DNA from: AA29 sp041481445
GTDB taxonomy: Bacteria > Acidobacteriota > Vicinamibacteria > Fen-336
Length of the DNA: 53,035 nt
Direction of reading: 5' to 3'
Assembly (NCBI GenBank): GCA_041481445.1
Contig: JBGPBV010000034.1
Span: 1-53,035 of the forward strand
The position numbers were made by a program, and so were the translations under genes. The stretch's first letter is position 1; each line of letters begins with the position of its first letter. Positions 9,741-17,102 of the stretch are shown here, piece by piece. Under the pieces are notes generated by a model that worked only from the letters and a program-made list of their open reading frames with translations, was not told the origin of the DNA and did not search any database.

Positions 9741-11558
9741 CTAGACGCTGCCCGTCCGCATCTCCTCCTTGAGGTGGTCCATCGTCCGCCAGCACATGGC
9801 CAGGATCGACCAGGTCGTGTTCTGCGTCCCCCCGGAGACGAAGGGCGCGGCGTCCGCGAAGTAGACGTTCTCCACGTCGTGCAGGCGGCAGAACTTGTCG
9901 GTGACGGACGTCTTCGGGTCCTCGCCCATGCGCGCGGTCCCGATCTCGTGGATGGACCAGCCGGGCGGGAGCATCTCGGGATCGATCTTGACCGCTTCCG
10001 CGCCCGCCGCCCGCAGCATCTCCTCGGCGGTGTCGCCCATGTCCTTCGCCATCTTGATCTCGTTGTCGGAGAACCGATAGGTGAAGCGCAGGGCCGGGAT
10101 GCCCCAGGCGTCCTTCACTTCCCGGTCGAGCTCGACGCGGTTCTCCTTGCGCGGCAGCACCTCGCCGAAGCCGCCGATGCTGAGCAGGGCGGGATAGTAC
10201 TTCCGCACGCTCGACTTGAAGCCCTTGCCGAATCCGGGGATGTCGTGGGCCAGGCCCGGATACTCGTAGGCCCCCCCTCCGCCCTGGAAGTGGTACCCGC
10301 GTATGAAGTCGGGATGCTTGTCCGTCACGTTGCGGAAGCGCGGGATGTAGGGCGAGGTCGGGCGCCCGTCGTCGAGGGTGGCCTCGGTGCCGATGCGCAT
10401 GGGCACGAAGCCGCTGCCCCGCGGTCCCATGTGGTGCTCGCTCAGGTAGCAGCCGAGGAGGCCGGACGAGTTGCCGAGGCCGGCGGGATGGCGCGCCGAC
10501 TTCGAGTTGAGCAGGATCCGCGTGCTGTCGAGGGTCCCCGCGCCGAGGACGACCACCCGCGCCTTGAAGTCCATCACCTCGCGCGTGTTCGCGTCGATCA
10601 CGCGCACGCCTTTCGCGCGCCCGGTGGCCTCGTCGAGGACGACTTCGGAGGCGACCGAATACGGGCGGATGGTCAGGTTGCCGGTGTCGCGCGCGGGGTA
10701 GATGAGCGCGGTGGGGGAGTGGAAGGCGGCGCTGAGGTCGCAGCCGCGGCCGCAGCGTCCGCGGCCGAAGCAGCGCGTGCGGTACTTGCTGCTGAGCACG
10801 CCCTCCGTGGTGACCCCGCAGCGGCCGGGGATGTAGTGCCGGCCCATCCGGGCGAGCGTCTTCTTGAAGTGCACCTCGACGCAGTTGAGCTTCATCGGCC
10901 GCTGGTAGATCCCGTCCGGCACCTGGACCAGCCCTTCCCTGGTGCCGGAGACCCCGAGCAGGACGTCCACCTTGTCGTAGTACGGCGCCACGTCGTCGTA
11001 GCCGATCGGCCAGTCCACGTCGAAGCCGTCGCGGCTGGCCGCCTTGAACTGGAGCGGGCCGTAGCGGATGGCCACGCGGCCCCAGAAGTTGGTCTTGCCG
11101 CCCAGGACGCGCGCCCGCACCCAGGAGTACGGCGTGCCCGTGGTCGGATGCTCCTTCTCGCTGACGACCCAGTTCCGGGTGAAGGTGTTGCCCGCGTACG
11201 AGGTGACCTTCTTCTCGCCCGCGTACTGCGGGTTGTTGCCGTAGGGCCGGTCGAGGAAGTTGTACTCGGCGACCGCGATCGCGCGATGGTCGGGAGGAAG
11301 GCGGGCCCGGCGCGGAGAGCTGTACGGCCACTCCATCGTCCGGTACTCCTTCTTGTGGTCGATCATGCGCCCGGCTTCCAGCACCAGGACCTTGATGCCG
11401 GCGGTGGCGAGCTGGAAGGCGGCCATGCCGCCGGCGGCGCCGCTGCCCACGACGATCACGTCCCAGGGGCCGGAGTCCGGCCGGATGGACGCGGCCAGGC
11501 GGCGCGACTCGTCGGCGACGGCGGCGAGGTCGAGGTCGAGGGTGGGGTCGGCGGGCAT
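9741..11558 (-). CDS. GMC-family FAD sugar dehydrogenase with CX5CX3C cluster motif
   Basis: A 605-residue flavoprotein. The FAD loop is VIVVGSGAAGG (residues 35-44); the GMC catalytic pair appears in IHEIGTARMG (His) and GGTQNTTWSILA (Asn) near the C-terminus. Cys263, Cys269 and Cys273 (RTRCFGRGRCGRGCD) have the CX5CX3C spacing that I recall binding a [3Fe-4S] cluster in bacterial FAD-glucose dehydrogenase, so electrons probably leave FAD through an iron-sulfur centre to a cytochrome. There is no signal peptide; co-export with the Tat-bearing subunit 3, whose stop lies one base upstream, is the likely route. Candidate reactions are oxidation of glucose, gluconate or glycosides at C3; the substrate is not determined. 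A full-length paralog lies at 35895-37712. Confidence 0.9.
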   Translation of the reverse strand: MPADPTLDLDLAAVADESRRLAASIRPDSGPWDVIVVGSGAAGGMAAFQLATAGIKVLVLEAGRMIDHKKEYRTMEWPYSSPRRARLPPDHRAIAVAEYNFLDRPYGNNPQYAGEKKVTSYAGNTFTRNWVVSEKEHPTTGTPYSWVRARVLGGKTNFWGRVAIRYGPLQFKAASRDGFDVDWPIGYDDVAPYYDKVDVLLGVSGTREGLVQVPDGIYQRPMKLNCVEVHFKKTLARMGRHYIPGRCGVTTEGVLSSKYRTRCFGRGRCGRGCDLSAAFHSPTALIYPARDTGNLTIRPYSVASEVVLDEATGRAKGVRVIDANTREVMDFKARVVVLGAGTLDSTRILLNSKSARHPAGLGNSSGLLGCYLSEHHMGPRGSGFVPMRIGTEATLDDGRPTSPYIPRFRNVTDKHPDFIRGYHFQGGGGAYEYPGLAHDIPGFGKGFKSSVRKYYPALLSIGGFGEVLPRKENRVELDREVKDAWGIPALRFTYRFSDNEIKMAKDMGDTAEEMLRAAGAEAVKIDPEMLPPGWSIHEIGTARMGEDPKTSVTDKFCRLHDVENVYFADAAPFVSGGTQNTTWSILAMCWRTMDHLKEEMRTGSV

Positions 11559-11559
11559 C

Positions 11560-12285
11560 TCAGGCCTCCGCCTTCTGGCCGCAGTGCGGGCAGTCCTTGC
11601 CGTCCACGGTCAGGCAGCCCACGAACTCGACGAGGTGCTTGTTCCCCTTGTACTTCAGCTCCTGGTGGATCCCGATCTCGGAGGTGTAGTACCCGTGGAT
11701 CGTGGCCTGCTTGGTGTTCGCGAAGAACTCCTCGAGGGGCGGACGGGCGGCGCCGGGGACGCGCACGTCGCCGAGGAGCGTCTCGACCTGGGGGGACCTG
11801 GGCCTGGGCTCCTCGTTGCGCGGCACGGCCAGCGCGGGATCGGCCGGGGCCGGGCTCGGCTTGAGCGCCGTCTCGTAGCGGCTGATGTCGGTGAGCAGGG
11901 CCTCGACCTGGGCCGCGGGCAGCTTGACGAACGGCGTCCCGAAGCGGCGGGTCGATTCCGCGTCGAGCGCCTTCAGTCCCTCCAGCCACCTGTCCTTCAG
12001 CGCCGGCTCGGCCTCGCTGAGCAGGAGGTCGATGTAGTCGGCGACGCGCGCCTGCCGGGCGCCGGGGGAGCGCTCGTCGGTGGGGATGATCGCCTCCACG
12101 AGCTGCTCGACCGTGGCGTACTGGGCGTGCGTGAGGACCTTGAGGCTGGGGGCGGCCGCCGCCTTCTGGACCTCCGCGAAGGCGGCCAGGCCCTCCTCGG
12201 ACAGCAAGGGCAGGAGGGTGAGCGCGCCCGCGCTCGCCCCCAGCGTCTTGAGCACGGTCCGGCGGCTGACGGTGGGCGTGTCCAT
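11560..12285 (-). CDS. Gluconate 2-dehydrogenase subunit 3 family protein (Tat-exported)
   Basis: A 241-residue small subunit of a GMC dehydrogenase complex. It begins with a clear twin-arginine signal (SRRTVLKTLGASAGALTLL) and carries the family pattern of a helical domain, EAIIPTDERSPGARQARVADYID, followed by a C-terminal block GYYTSEIGIHQELKYKGNK. In characterised relatives this subunit carries the FAD subunit through the Tat system and stabilises it. A C-terminal Cys pair (CPHCGQK) and the Cys in FVGCLTVDG are unusual additions that could bind metal. The start has AAGGAG upstream. The gene sits between the DsbA-like gene (17 bases upstream) and the GMC gene (1 base downstream), a tight operon. 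Confidence 0.88.
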   Translation of the reverse strand: MDTPTVSRRTVLKTLGASAGALTLLPLLSEEGLAAFAEVQKAAAAPSLKVLTHAQYATVEQLVEAIIPTDERSPGARQARVADYIDLLLSEAEPALKDRWLEGLKALDAESTRRFGTPFVKLPAAQVEALLTDISRYETALKPSPAPADPALAVPRNEEPRPRSPQVETLLGDVRVPGAARPPLEEFFANTKQATIHGYYTSEIGIHQELKYKGNKHLVEFVGCLTVDGKDCPHCGQKAEA

Positions 12286-12302
12286 GGTCGTCTCCTTCGG
12301 GA

Positions 12303-13079
12303 TCACTTCAGCAGGGCGTCGACGGCGGACGCGAAGGCGGCCAGCGGCTGGGCCCCGCTGATCCGCTGCGGGCTGACCAGGCGGTTGTCCTTGAGCCGGC
12401 CGATGAAGAAGGTCGGGGTGCCCGTCACGCCGACGCTCGTCCCGTAGGCCACGTCCGCCTCGACGTCCTTGGCCGTCTCCGGCTGCTTCAGGCAGGCCTG
12501 GAAGGCCTCGAGGTCGAGGCTCAGGCTCTTGGCCAGCTCCTCGAACAGCGGCGGGCCCAGCCGCGGCTGGTTCGCGAACAGCGCGTCGTGCATCTTCCAG
12601 AAGGCGTCCTGCCTGGCCGCGCATTGGGCGGCGATCGCGGCCGGCTTGGCCTGGGGGTGCATGTCGAGGGGGAAGGCGCGGAAGACGTAGCGCACCTTGC
12701 CCGTGTCCACGTACTGCTCCTTGATCTGGGCCAGGGTCTGGTCGTGGAACCGGCGGCAGAACGGGCACTGGAACTCGGAGAACTCCACGATGGCGACGGG
12801 CGCGGTGGCGCTGCCCAGGGCGGGGCCGTCGAGCTGTACGGCGGCCGGGAGGGGCGGCGGCGCGGGCGCCGTCCGCGCGCGGCCGAGGTCGGTCACGGCC
12901 TGACGGAGCTGGGCGACGTCGTCCCGCAGGGCCTTGATCTCCTTCTGCATCTCCACGAGCTGCTCGAGGATGGCCGCGCTGTCGTCCGCCTTCTTCTTGT
13001 CCTTCTCCGCCGCCCGTACCGGCATCACCATCGCCGTCACCAGCGTCGCGAGCACGGGAACCGACCGCCACCGTCGCAT
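12303..13079 (-). CDS. DsbA-family thiol:disulfide oxidoreductase
   Basis: A 258-residue exported protein: signal peptide (residues 1-24), a charged helical and probably coiled-coil stretch (about 34-66), a Pro-rich linker, then a thioredoxin-4/DsbA fold. The active site is EFQCPFCRRFH (C105, C108), and GVTGTPTFFIG supplies the cis-proline loop. It should form or shuffle disulfides in the periplasm. As first gene of the operon with subunit 3 and the GMC protein, it may help fold these Cys-containing partners. The ATG at 13079 has GGAGGA upstream. It is divergent from the TIM-barrel gene at 13168; the 88-base gap holds a perfect inverted repeat. Confidence 0.88.
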   Translation of the reverse strand: MRRWRSVPVLATLVTAMVMPVRAAEKDKKKADDSAAILEQLVEMQKEIKALRDDVAQLRQAVTDLGRARTAPAPPPLPAAVQLDGPALGSATAPVAIVEFSEFQCPFCRRFHDQTLAQIKEQYVDTGKVRYVFRAFPLDMHPQAKPAAIAAQCAARQDAFWKMHDALFANQPRLGPPLFEELAKSLSLDLEAFQACLKQPETAKDVEADVAYGTSVGVTGTPTFFIGRLKDNRLVSPQRISGAQPLAAFASAVDALLK

Positions 13080-13103
13080 GGGTCCTCCCTCGTCGTTCCG
13101 TCG

Positions 13104-13140
13104 CGATTGTACGCGCGCGGGAGACGGACGCGTACAATCG
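13104..13140. promoter_or_regulatory. Symmetric inverted repeat between divergent genes (putative shared promoter/operator)
   Basis: CGATTGTACGCG (13104-13115) and CGCGTACAATCG (13129-13140) are perfect 12-base inverted arms with 13 bases between. Each arm contains TACAAT reading outward towards its own gene, a good -10 hexamer about 25 to 30 bases before each start codon. No consensus -35 box is visible. It probably coordinates the dehydrogenase operon with the TIM-barrel gene. Confidence 0.55.
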
Positions 13141-13167
13141 ATCCCTTCACCGCCAAGGAGGCCTCCC

Positions 13168-14055
13168 ATGACCCTGACTCGGCGCCAGAGCCTGAGGCTC
13201 TTCGGGGGCGGCGCCGCCGCGGCCGTCCTGTGGTCGAAGCCGTCGCCGCTGCCGGCCGCAGGCGACGACCGGGGCGTGAGGTTCAAGGTCGGGGTGACCG
13301 ACTGGAACCTCAAGCTCGAGGGCAAGCCGGAGGCGGTGGCGCTGGCCCAGCGCCTCGGGTTCGACGGAGTGCAGGTCAGCATCGGGAAGGGCGCGGACAC
13401 GCTGCCCCTGGGCGACCCCGCGCTCCAGCAGGCCTATCTGGCCGAGTCCAGGCGCGTGGGCCTTCCGCTGGCCTCTCTGTGCCTCGAGGTGCTGCATCGG
13501 AACTACCTGAAGTCGGATCCGCTGGGGGCGCGCTGGGTGGCCGACGCCGTGCCCATCGCGCGGGCGATGGGAGTCAAGGTCATCCTGCTCCCGTTCTTCG
13601 GCAAGGGCGCGCTGGAGACCCAGGCGGAGATGGACAAGGTGGGCGACGTGCTGCGCGACGTCGCTCCCCAGGCCGAGAAGGCGGGGGTCGTCCTCGGCCT
13701 GGAGGACACGATCTCGGCCAGGGACAACGTGCGGATCATGGAGCGCACGAAGTCGAAGGCGGTGCTCACGTACTACGACGTGGGCAACTCGACGAAGAAC
13801 GGGTTCAACGTCGCGGAGGAGATCCGCTGGCTGGGCGCCGGCCGCATCTGCGAGGTGCACCTCAAGGACAACCCGCACTACCTCGGCCAGGGCGCGATCG
13901 ACTTCCCGGCGGTGGTGAGGGCGCTCGCGGACATCGGGTTCGCGCAGTGGACGGAGCTGGAGACGGACTGCCCGTCGGGCTCGGTGGAGAAGGACATGGC
14001 CACCAACCTCGCCTTCATCCGGGGAGTGATGGCGCGGACGGGCCGGCCCGCCTAG
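13168..14055 (+). CDS. Tat-exported TIM-barrel sugar isomerase/epimerase-like protein
   Basis: A 295-residue protein with a twin-arginine signal (TRRQSLRLFGGGAAAAV) ending near PAAGDD, followed by an xylose-isomerase-like TIM barrel. The four metal ligands expected for this fold are at E179 (LGLEDT), D204 (YYDVGNS), H231 (EVHLKD) and E263/E265 (WTELET), so the site looks intact. The start has AAGGAGG at good spacing. It is divergently transcribed from the DsbA-subunit 3-GMC operon and probably acts on its oxidised sugar product in the periplasm by isomerisation, epimerisation or elimination. That role is inferred from context only. Confidence 0.87.
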   Translation: MTLTRRQSLRLFGGGAAAAVLWSKPSPLPAAGDDRGVRFKVGVTDWNLKLEGKPEAVALAQRLGFDGVQVSIGKGADTLPLGDPALQQAYLAESRRVGLPLASLCLEVLHRNYLKSDPLGARWVADAVPIARAMGVKVILLPFFGKGALETQAEMDKVGDVLRDVAPQAEKAGVVLGLEDTISARDNVRIMERTKSKAVLTYYDVGNSTKNGFNVAEEIRWLGAGRICEVHLKDNPHYLGQGAIDFPAVVRALADIGFAQWTELETDCPSGSVEKDMATNLAFIRGVMARTGRPA

Positions 14056-14081
14056 ACGCGCGGTCGGTCGACCCTCCCGCG

Positions 14082-14101
14082 AACTCGGTCCGGACCGAGT
14101 T
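14082..14101. repeat. Perfect 20-bp palindrome upstream of the merR-type gene
   Basis: AACTCGGTCC followed directly by its reverse complement GGACCGAGTT. It lies 26 bases after the TIM-barrel stop and 9 bases before the -35 box of the MerR promoter. It could be an operator or, less likely without a loop and U-run, part of a terminator. Confidence 0.6.
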
Positions 14102-14110
14102 ATCCGACAC

Positions 14111-14139
14111 TTGACAATGTGACAGTGGCTGTCTATATT
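14111..14139 (+). promoter_or_regulatory. Sigma70 promoter with embedded dyad operator for the MerR gene
   Basis: TTGACA (14111-14116) and TATATT (14134-14139) are 17 bases apart, close to perfect. Nested dyads overlap it: GACAG-TGG-CTGTC in the spacer and GACAAT/ATTGTC at the edges. MerR proteins bind dyads between -35 and -10, so this is probably the autoregulatory operator. A 17-base spacer, not the 19-20 of twist-activated promoters, suggests repression more than activation. Confidence 0.7.
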
Positions 14140-14147
14140 GTCGGGTG

Positions 14148-14555
14148 ATGGGCGAGCGCTACGGCATCGACGACCTGGCGGACCTCGGAGGCGTGACCCG
14201 GCGGACCGTGCGGTTCTACGTGCAGGAGGGCCTGCTCCCGGCGCCGCTGGGGGTGGGGCGGGGCCGCCATTACGATCAGGCGCACCTGGACCGTCTCCTG
14301 CACGTGAAGTCCCTGCAGGAGGAGGGGCTCCCGCTCTCCGAGATCCGCCGCCGGCTGCGCAGGCCGGGACCCGACGAGGCTCCCGAGGCGCCGAAGGTGG
14401 CGCGCGCGTCCTGGATCCGGCTGACGCTCCTCCCCGGCGTCGAGCTGCACGTGGCGGGCGACCTTCGTCTCCCGCCGCCGTCGAAGGTCGGGGAGCTGGC
14501 CGAGTGGTGCCGGCGGCACTTCCGCCGGGAGGAGGACGTCGATGGCGAGGACTGA
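14148..14555 (+). CDS. MerR family transcriptional regulator
   Basis: A 135-residue regulator. Residues 4-70 form the MerR winged-helix domain: YGIDDLADLGGVTRRTVRFY (recognition helix), GLLPAPLGVGRGRHYDQAHL (wing), then HVKSLQEEGLPLSEIRRRL. The short C-terminal part (WIRLTLLPGVELHVAGDLRL) is not a metal-binding tail with Cys residues, so the effector is unknown and probably not a metal of the MerR/CueR type. An alternative GTG start at 14145 adds one residue. The strong promoter with an internal dyad just upstream suggests autoregulation. The gene overlaps the VIT/VWA gene by 14 bases, so both are expressed together. Confidence 0.88.
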   Translation: MGERYGIDDLADLGGVTRRTVRFYVQEGLLPAPLGVGRGRHYDQAHLDRLLHVKSLQEEGLPLSEIRRRLRRPGPDEAPEAPKVARASWIRLTLLPGVELHVAGDLRLPPPSKVGELAEWCRRHFRREEDVDGED

Positions 14556-16869
14556 GGCGCAGGCGGCGCCGGCCCCGGTCGGGCTGCTGGCCGCGGGTCA
14601 GCCGGTGCCGCTGCTCGGGGTCACCGTGGAGGCGGACGTCAAGGACTTCGCCTCCCGCGTGGTCATGACCCAGCGTTACCGCAACTCCGAGACCCAGCCG
14701 ATCGAGGCGGTGTACGTCTTTCCCCTCGAGGAAGGCGCGGCCGTCTGCGGCTTCGCGGCGGTCATCGACGGCGTGCACGTCGAGGGACAGGTCCAGGAGC
14801 GCGAGGAGGCGTTCGAGCGCTACGACGACGCGCTGGCCGCCGGGCACGGCGCCTACCTCCTCGACCAGGAGCGCCCCGACGTGTTCACGGCCAGCATCGG
14901 CAACGTCCCCCCCGGCAAGGAGGTGCTCGTCCGGATCACGTACGTGGCCGAGCTCGCGGTCGAGGGCGACGACCTGCGCTTCGCCCTCCCCACGACCGTC
15001 TCGCCACGCTACGCTCCCGCGGACGACCACAAGGGCGTCGGCCGGACACCGGCCGAGGCCCTCAACCCGCCGCGCGCCTGGACCGTGCCGTACGGCCTGG
15101 ACCTCACCGTCCGCATCGAGTCCGGCTCCGCCATCCGCGCCGTCGAGTCCCCGTCGCATCCGCTGCGCGTCGAGCTCGACGGCGCCCGCGCCGCCGTCCG
15201 CCTGGGCGCGCGCGAGACCGCGCTGGACCGCGACTTCGTGCTCATCGTGAAGCGGGCGGAAGCGCACGCGCCGCGGGCCTGGGTGGAGACGGATCCGCGC
15301 GGACGGACGGTGGCGATGGTCGCGTTCCAGCCGCGGTTCGAGGCGGCGGAAGCTCCCTCCGAGCTCGTCTTCGTCGTGGATCGCTCGGGGTCGATGGACG
15401 GGACCTCGATCGCGGAGGCGCGCAACGCCCTGCAGCTCTGCCTGCGCAGCCTCACCGAGGGCACGCGCTTCAACGTCGTCGGGTTCGGGAGCCGGTTCGA
15501 GATGCTGTTCCCGGAGAGCCGGCCCTACGACGAGGCGAGCCTCCGCGCGGCCAGCGCCCACGTGGCCGGCCTCAAGGCCGACATGGGCGGCACCGAGATC
15601 CTGGCCCCGCTGCAGAAGGTCCTGGAGGCGCCGGTCCTCCCCGGGCGGCCGCGGCAGGTGTTCGTCCTCACCGACGGCCAGGTCACGAACACCGACGCCG
15701 TCGTCAAGCTCGTGCGCCGCCATGCGGACACCACCCGCGTGTTCACCTTCGGGATCGGCGCGGGAGCGTCGCACCACCTCGTGCGCGGCATGGCGCGCGC
15801 GGGCGGCGGCGCCGCCGAGTTCATCGCTCCCGGCGAGCGCATCGAGGGCAAGGTCCTCCGGCAGCTCGGCAAGGCGCTGGCCCCCGCCCTCACCGGCCTG
15901 AAGGTGGACTGGGGCCGGGCCCGCGTGCAGTCGGCGCCATTCCACGTGCCCGCCGTCTTCGCCGGCGGTCGCGTGGTCGTCTACGGATTCGTCGAGGACG
16001 GCGCGCTCCCCGGCGAGGTCACGCTCTCCGCGCGCGGGCCGGAGGGTCCCGTCTCGTTCGTGGCGCCCGTGCCGTCAGGCGCGGCCCCGGCGGGGACCCT
16101 CATCGCCACCCTCGCCGCGCGCGCGACGATCCGCGACCTCGAGGAGGGGTCGAGCCCGCTGCACGACCGGCGCGGCTCGCTCCAGGACCGCGCGCGGCCC
16201 GACCGCGTGAAAGACGAGATCGTGCGTCTCGGCATCGAGTACGGCCTGTGCTCGGCGCACACGTCGTTCGTCGCGGTCGAGACGCGCGAGAGGCCGGTGG
16301 AAGGGGAGGCCCAGCTCCGGCGCGTGCCCGTGGCGCTCACCTCCGGGTGGGGAAACCTCGCGAGTGACGTCCTCTCCATCCACTCGATGTCGGCGGGTGG
16401 ACCACCGCGAGCGGCGGCGGCCCCGCCGCCGGGTGTCTTCCGGATGGCCCGGATGGTGCCCCGTGACCATCTCGAGGAGGCGGAGGCTTCCTTCGATGTG
16501 GCCAGGCCGGTCCCCCAGGCCTCGTACGCGGCGAAGGCCCCCGGCTCCGCGCCGGCGGCGCGCCCGCTCGACCGGCTCGTCTCCCTGCAGCGCGCGGACG
16601 GTGCCTGGGACCTGACGGACGCCTTGGCGCAGGTGCTGGGCCGGAGCCTCCGGGACCTGGAGGTGAAGCTCGGACCGCAGAAGAAGGATCCCGAGGCCGC
16701 TCGCGCCCTCGCGACCGCGCTCGCCCTCCGCTGGCTCGAGACCAGCGCGCACGAGAGCGAGTCCGAATGGTCGCTGCTGGCGAAGAAGGCCCGCAAGTGG
16801 CTGGAGAAGTGCCGCACGCGTCCGCCGGGCGGGGGGACGTGGATGGACCTCGCGACCGCGACCATCTGA
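14542..16869 (+). CDS. VIT and VWA domain protein
   Basis: A 775-residue protein resembling bacterial inter-alpha-trypsin-inhibitor-like proteins. The VIT domain covers about residues 15-140 (RYRNSETQPIEAVYVFPLEE), the VWA domain about 272-430 with a complete MIDAS start D280-x-S282-x-S284 (VVDRSGSMDG) and TDGQVTN later. A long beta-rich region and a Pro/Ala linker follow, then a C-terminal helical domain (SLQRADGAWDL...) typical of this family. No signal peptide or transmembrane segment is visible, so it is probably cytoplasmic. A GGGAGGAGG ribosome-binding site precedes the ATG, and it overlaps the MerR gene by 14 bases. The molecular function of these proteins is unknown. Confidence 0.88.
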   Translation: MARTEAQAAPAPVGLLAAGQPVPLLGVTVEADVKDFASRVVMTQRYRNSETQPIEAVYVFPLEEGAAVCGFAAVIDGVHVEGQVQEREEAFERYDDALAAGHGAYLLDQERPDVFTASIGNVPPGKEVLVRITYVAELAVEGDDLRFALPTTVSPRYAPADDHKGVGRTPAEALNPPRAWTVPYGLDLTVRIESGSAIRAVESPSHPLRVELDGARAAVRLGARETALDRDFVLIVKRAEAHAPRAWVETDPRGRTVAMVAFQPRFEAAEAPSELVFVVDRSGSMDGTSIAEARNALQLCLRSLTEGTRFNVVGFGSRFEMLFPESRPYDEASLRAASAHVAGLKADMGGTEILAPLQKVLEAPVLPGRPRQVFVLTDGQVTNTDAVVKLVRRHADTTRVFTFGIGAGASHHLVRGMARAGGGAAEFIAPGERIEGKVLRQLGKALAPALTGLKVDWGRARVQSAPFHVPAVFAGGRVVVYGFVEDGALPGEVTLSARGPEGPVSFVAPVPSGAAPAGTLIATLAARATIRDLEEGSSPLHDRRGSLQDRARPDRVKDEIVRLGIEYGLCSAHTSFVAVETRERPVEGEAQLRRVPVALTSGWGNLASDVLSIHSMSAGGPPRAAAAPPPGVFRMARMVPRDHLEEAEASFDVARPVPQASYAAKAPGSAPAARPLDRLVSLQRADGAWDLTDALAQVLGRSLRDLEVKLGPQKKDPEAARALATALALRWLETSAHESESEWSLLAKKARKWLEKCRTRPPGGGTWMDLATATI

Positions 16870-16920
16870 TTCGGCCCAGGTTGGGGCGATCCTCGCGCAC
16901 GTTCGCGCTCGGATCTCTTG

Positions 16921-16950
16921 TTGACAGACGACGGGCGCGGGGGGTAGCTT
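16921..16950 (+). promoter_or_regulatory. Putative promoter of the TonB receptor gene
   Basis: TTGACA (16921-16926) and TAGCTT (16945-16950) are separated by 18 bases. The message would have a leader of about 145 bases before the ATG at 17103, with an AAAGGAG ribosome-binding site. The rest of 16870-17102 shows no other recognisable element. Confidence 0.5.
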
Positions 16951-17102
16951 CACGCCCAACCGAAAACTCTGCTGACCTAACGCCGATGGCGCTTTGGAAC
17001 GTTCCTCTGCCCACGTCGCGTGTCCCGCCGGTGTCCGTCCGTCCCTCGCACGCTCGGCCGGACACTCGGCAAACAGCCGCCCCAGAAAGGAGATCTCGCA
17101 GC

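Noticed and set aside
14111..14139. Metal-responsive MerR (mer/cue type) operator
   Set aside because: The regulator lacks C-terminal metal-binding Cys and the promoter spacer is 17, not 19-20 bases.
13147..15945. 932-codon open frame on the minus strand
   Set aside because: It crosses three well-supported plus-strand genes (TIM barrel, MerR, VIT/VWA) and an intergenic promoter, with no recognisable domain.
16767..17102. N-terminal extension of the TonB receptor frame
   Set aside because: It covers the end of the VIT/VWA gene and the promoter; the signal peptide starts at 17103.
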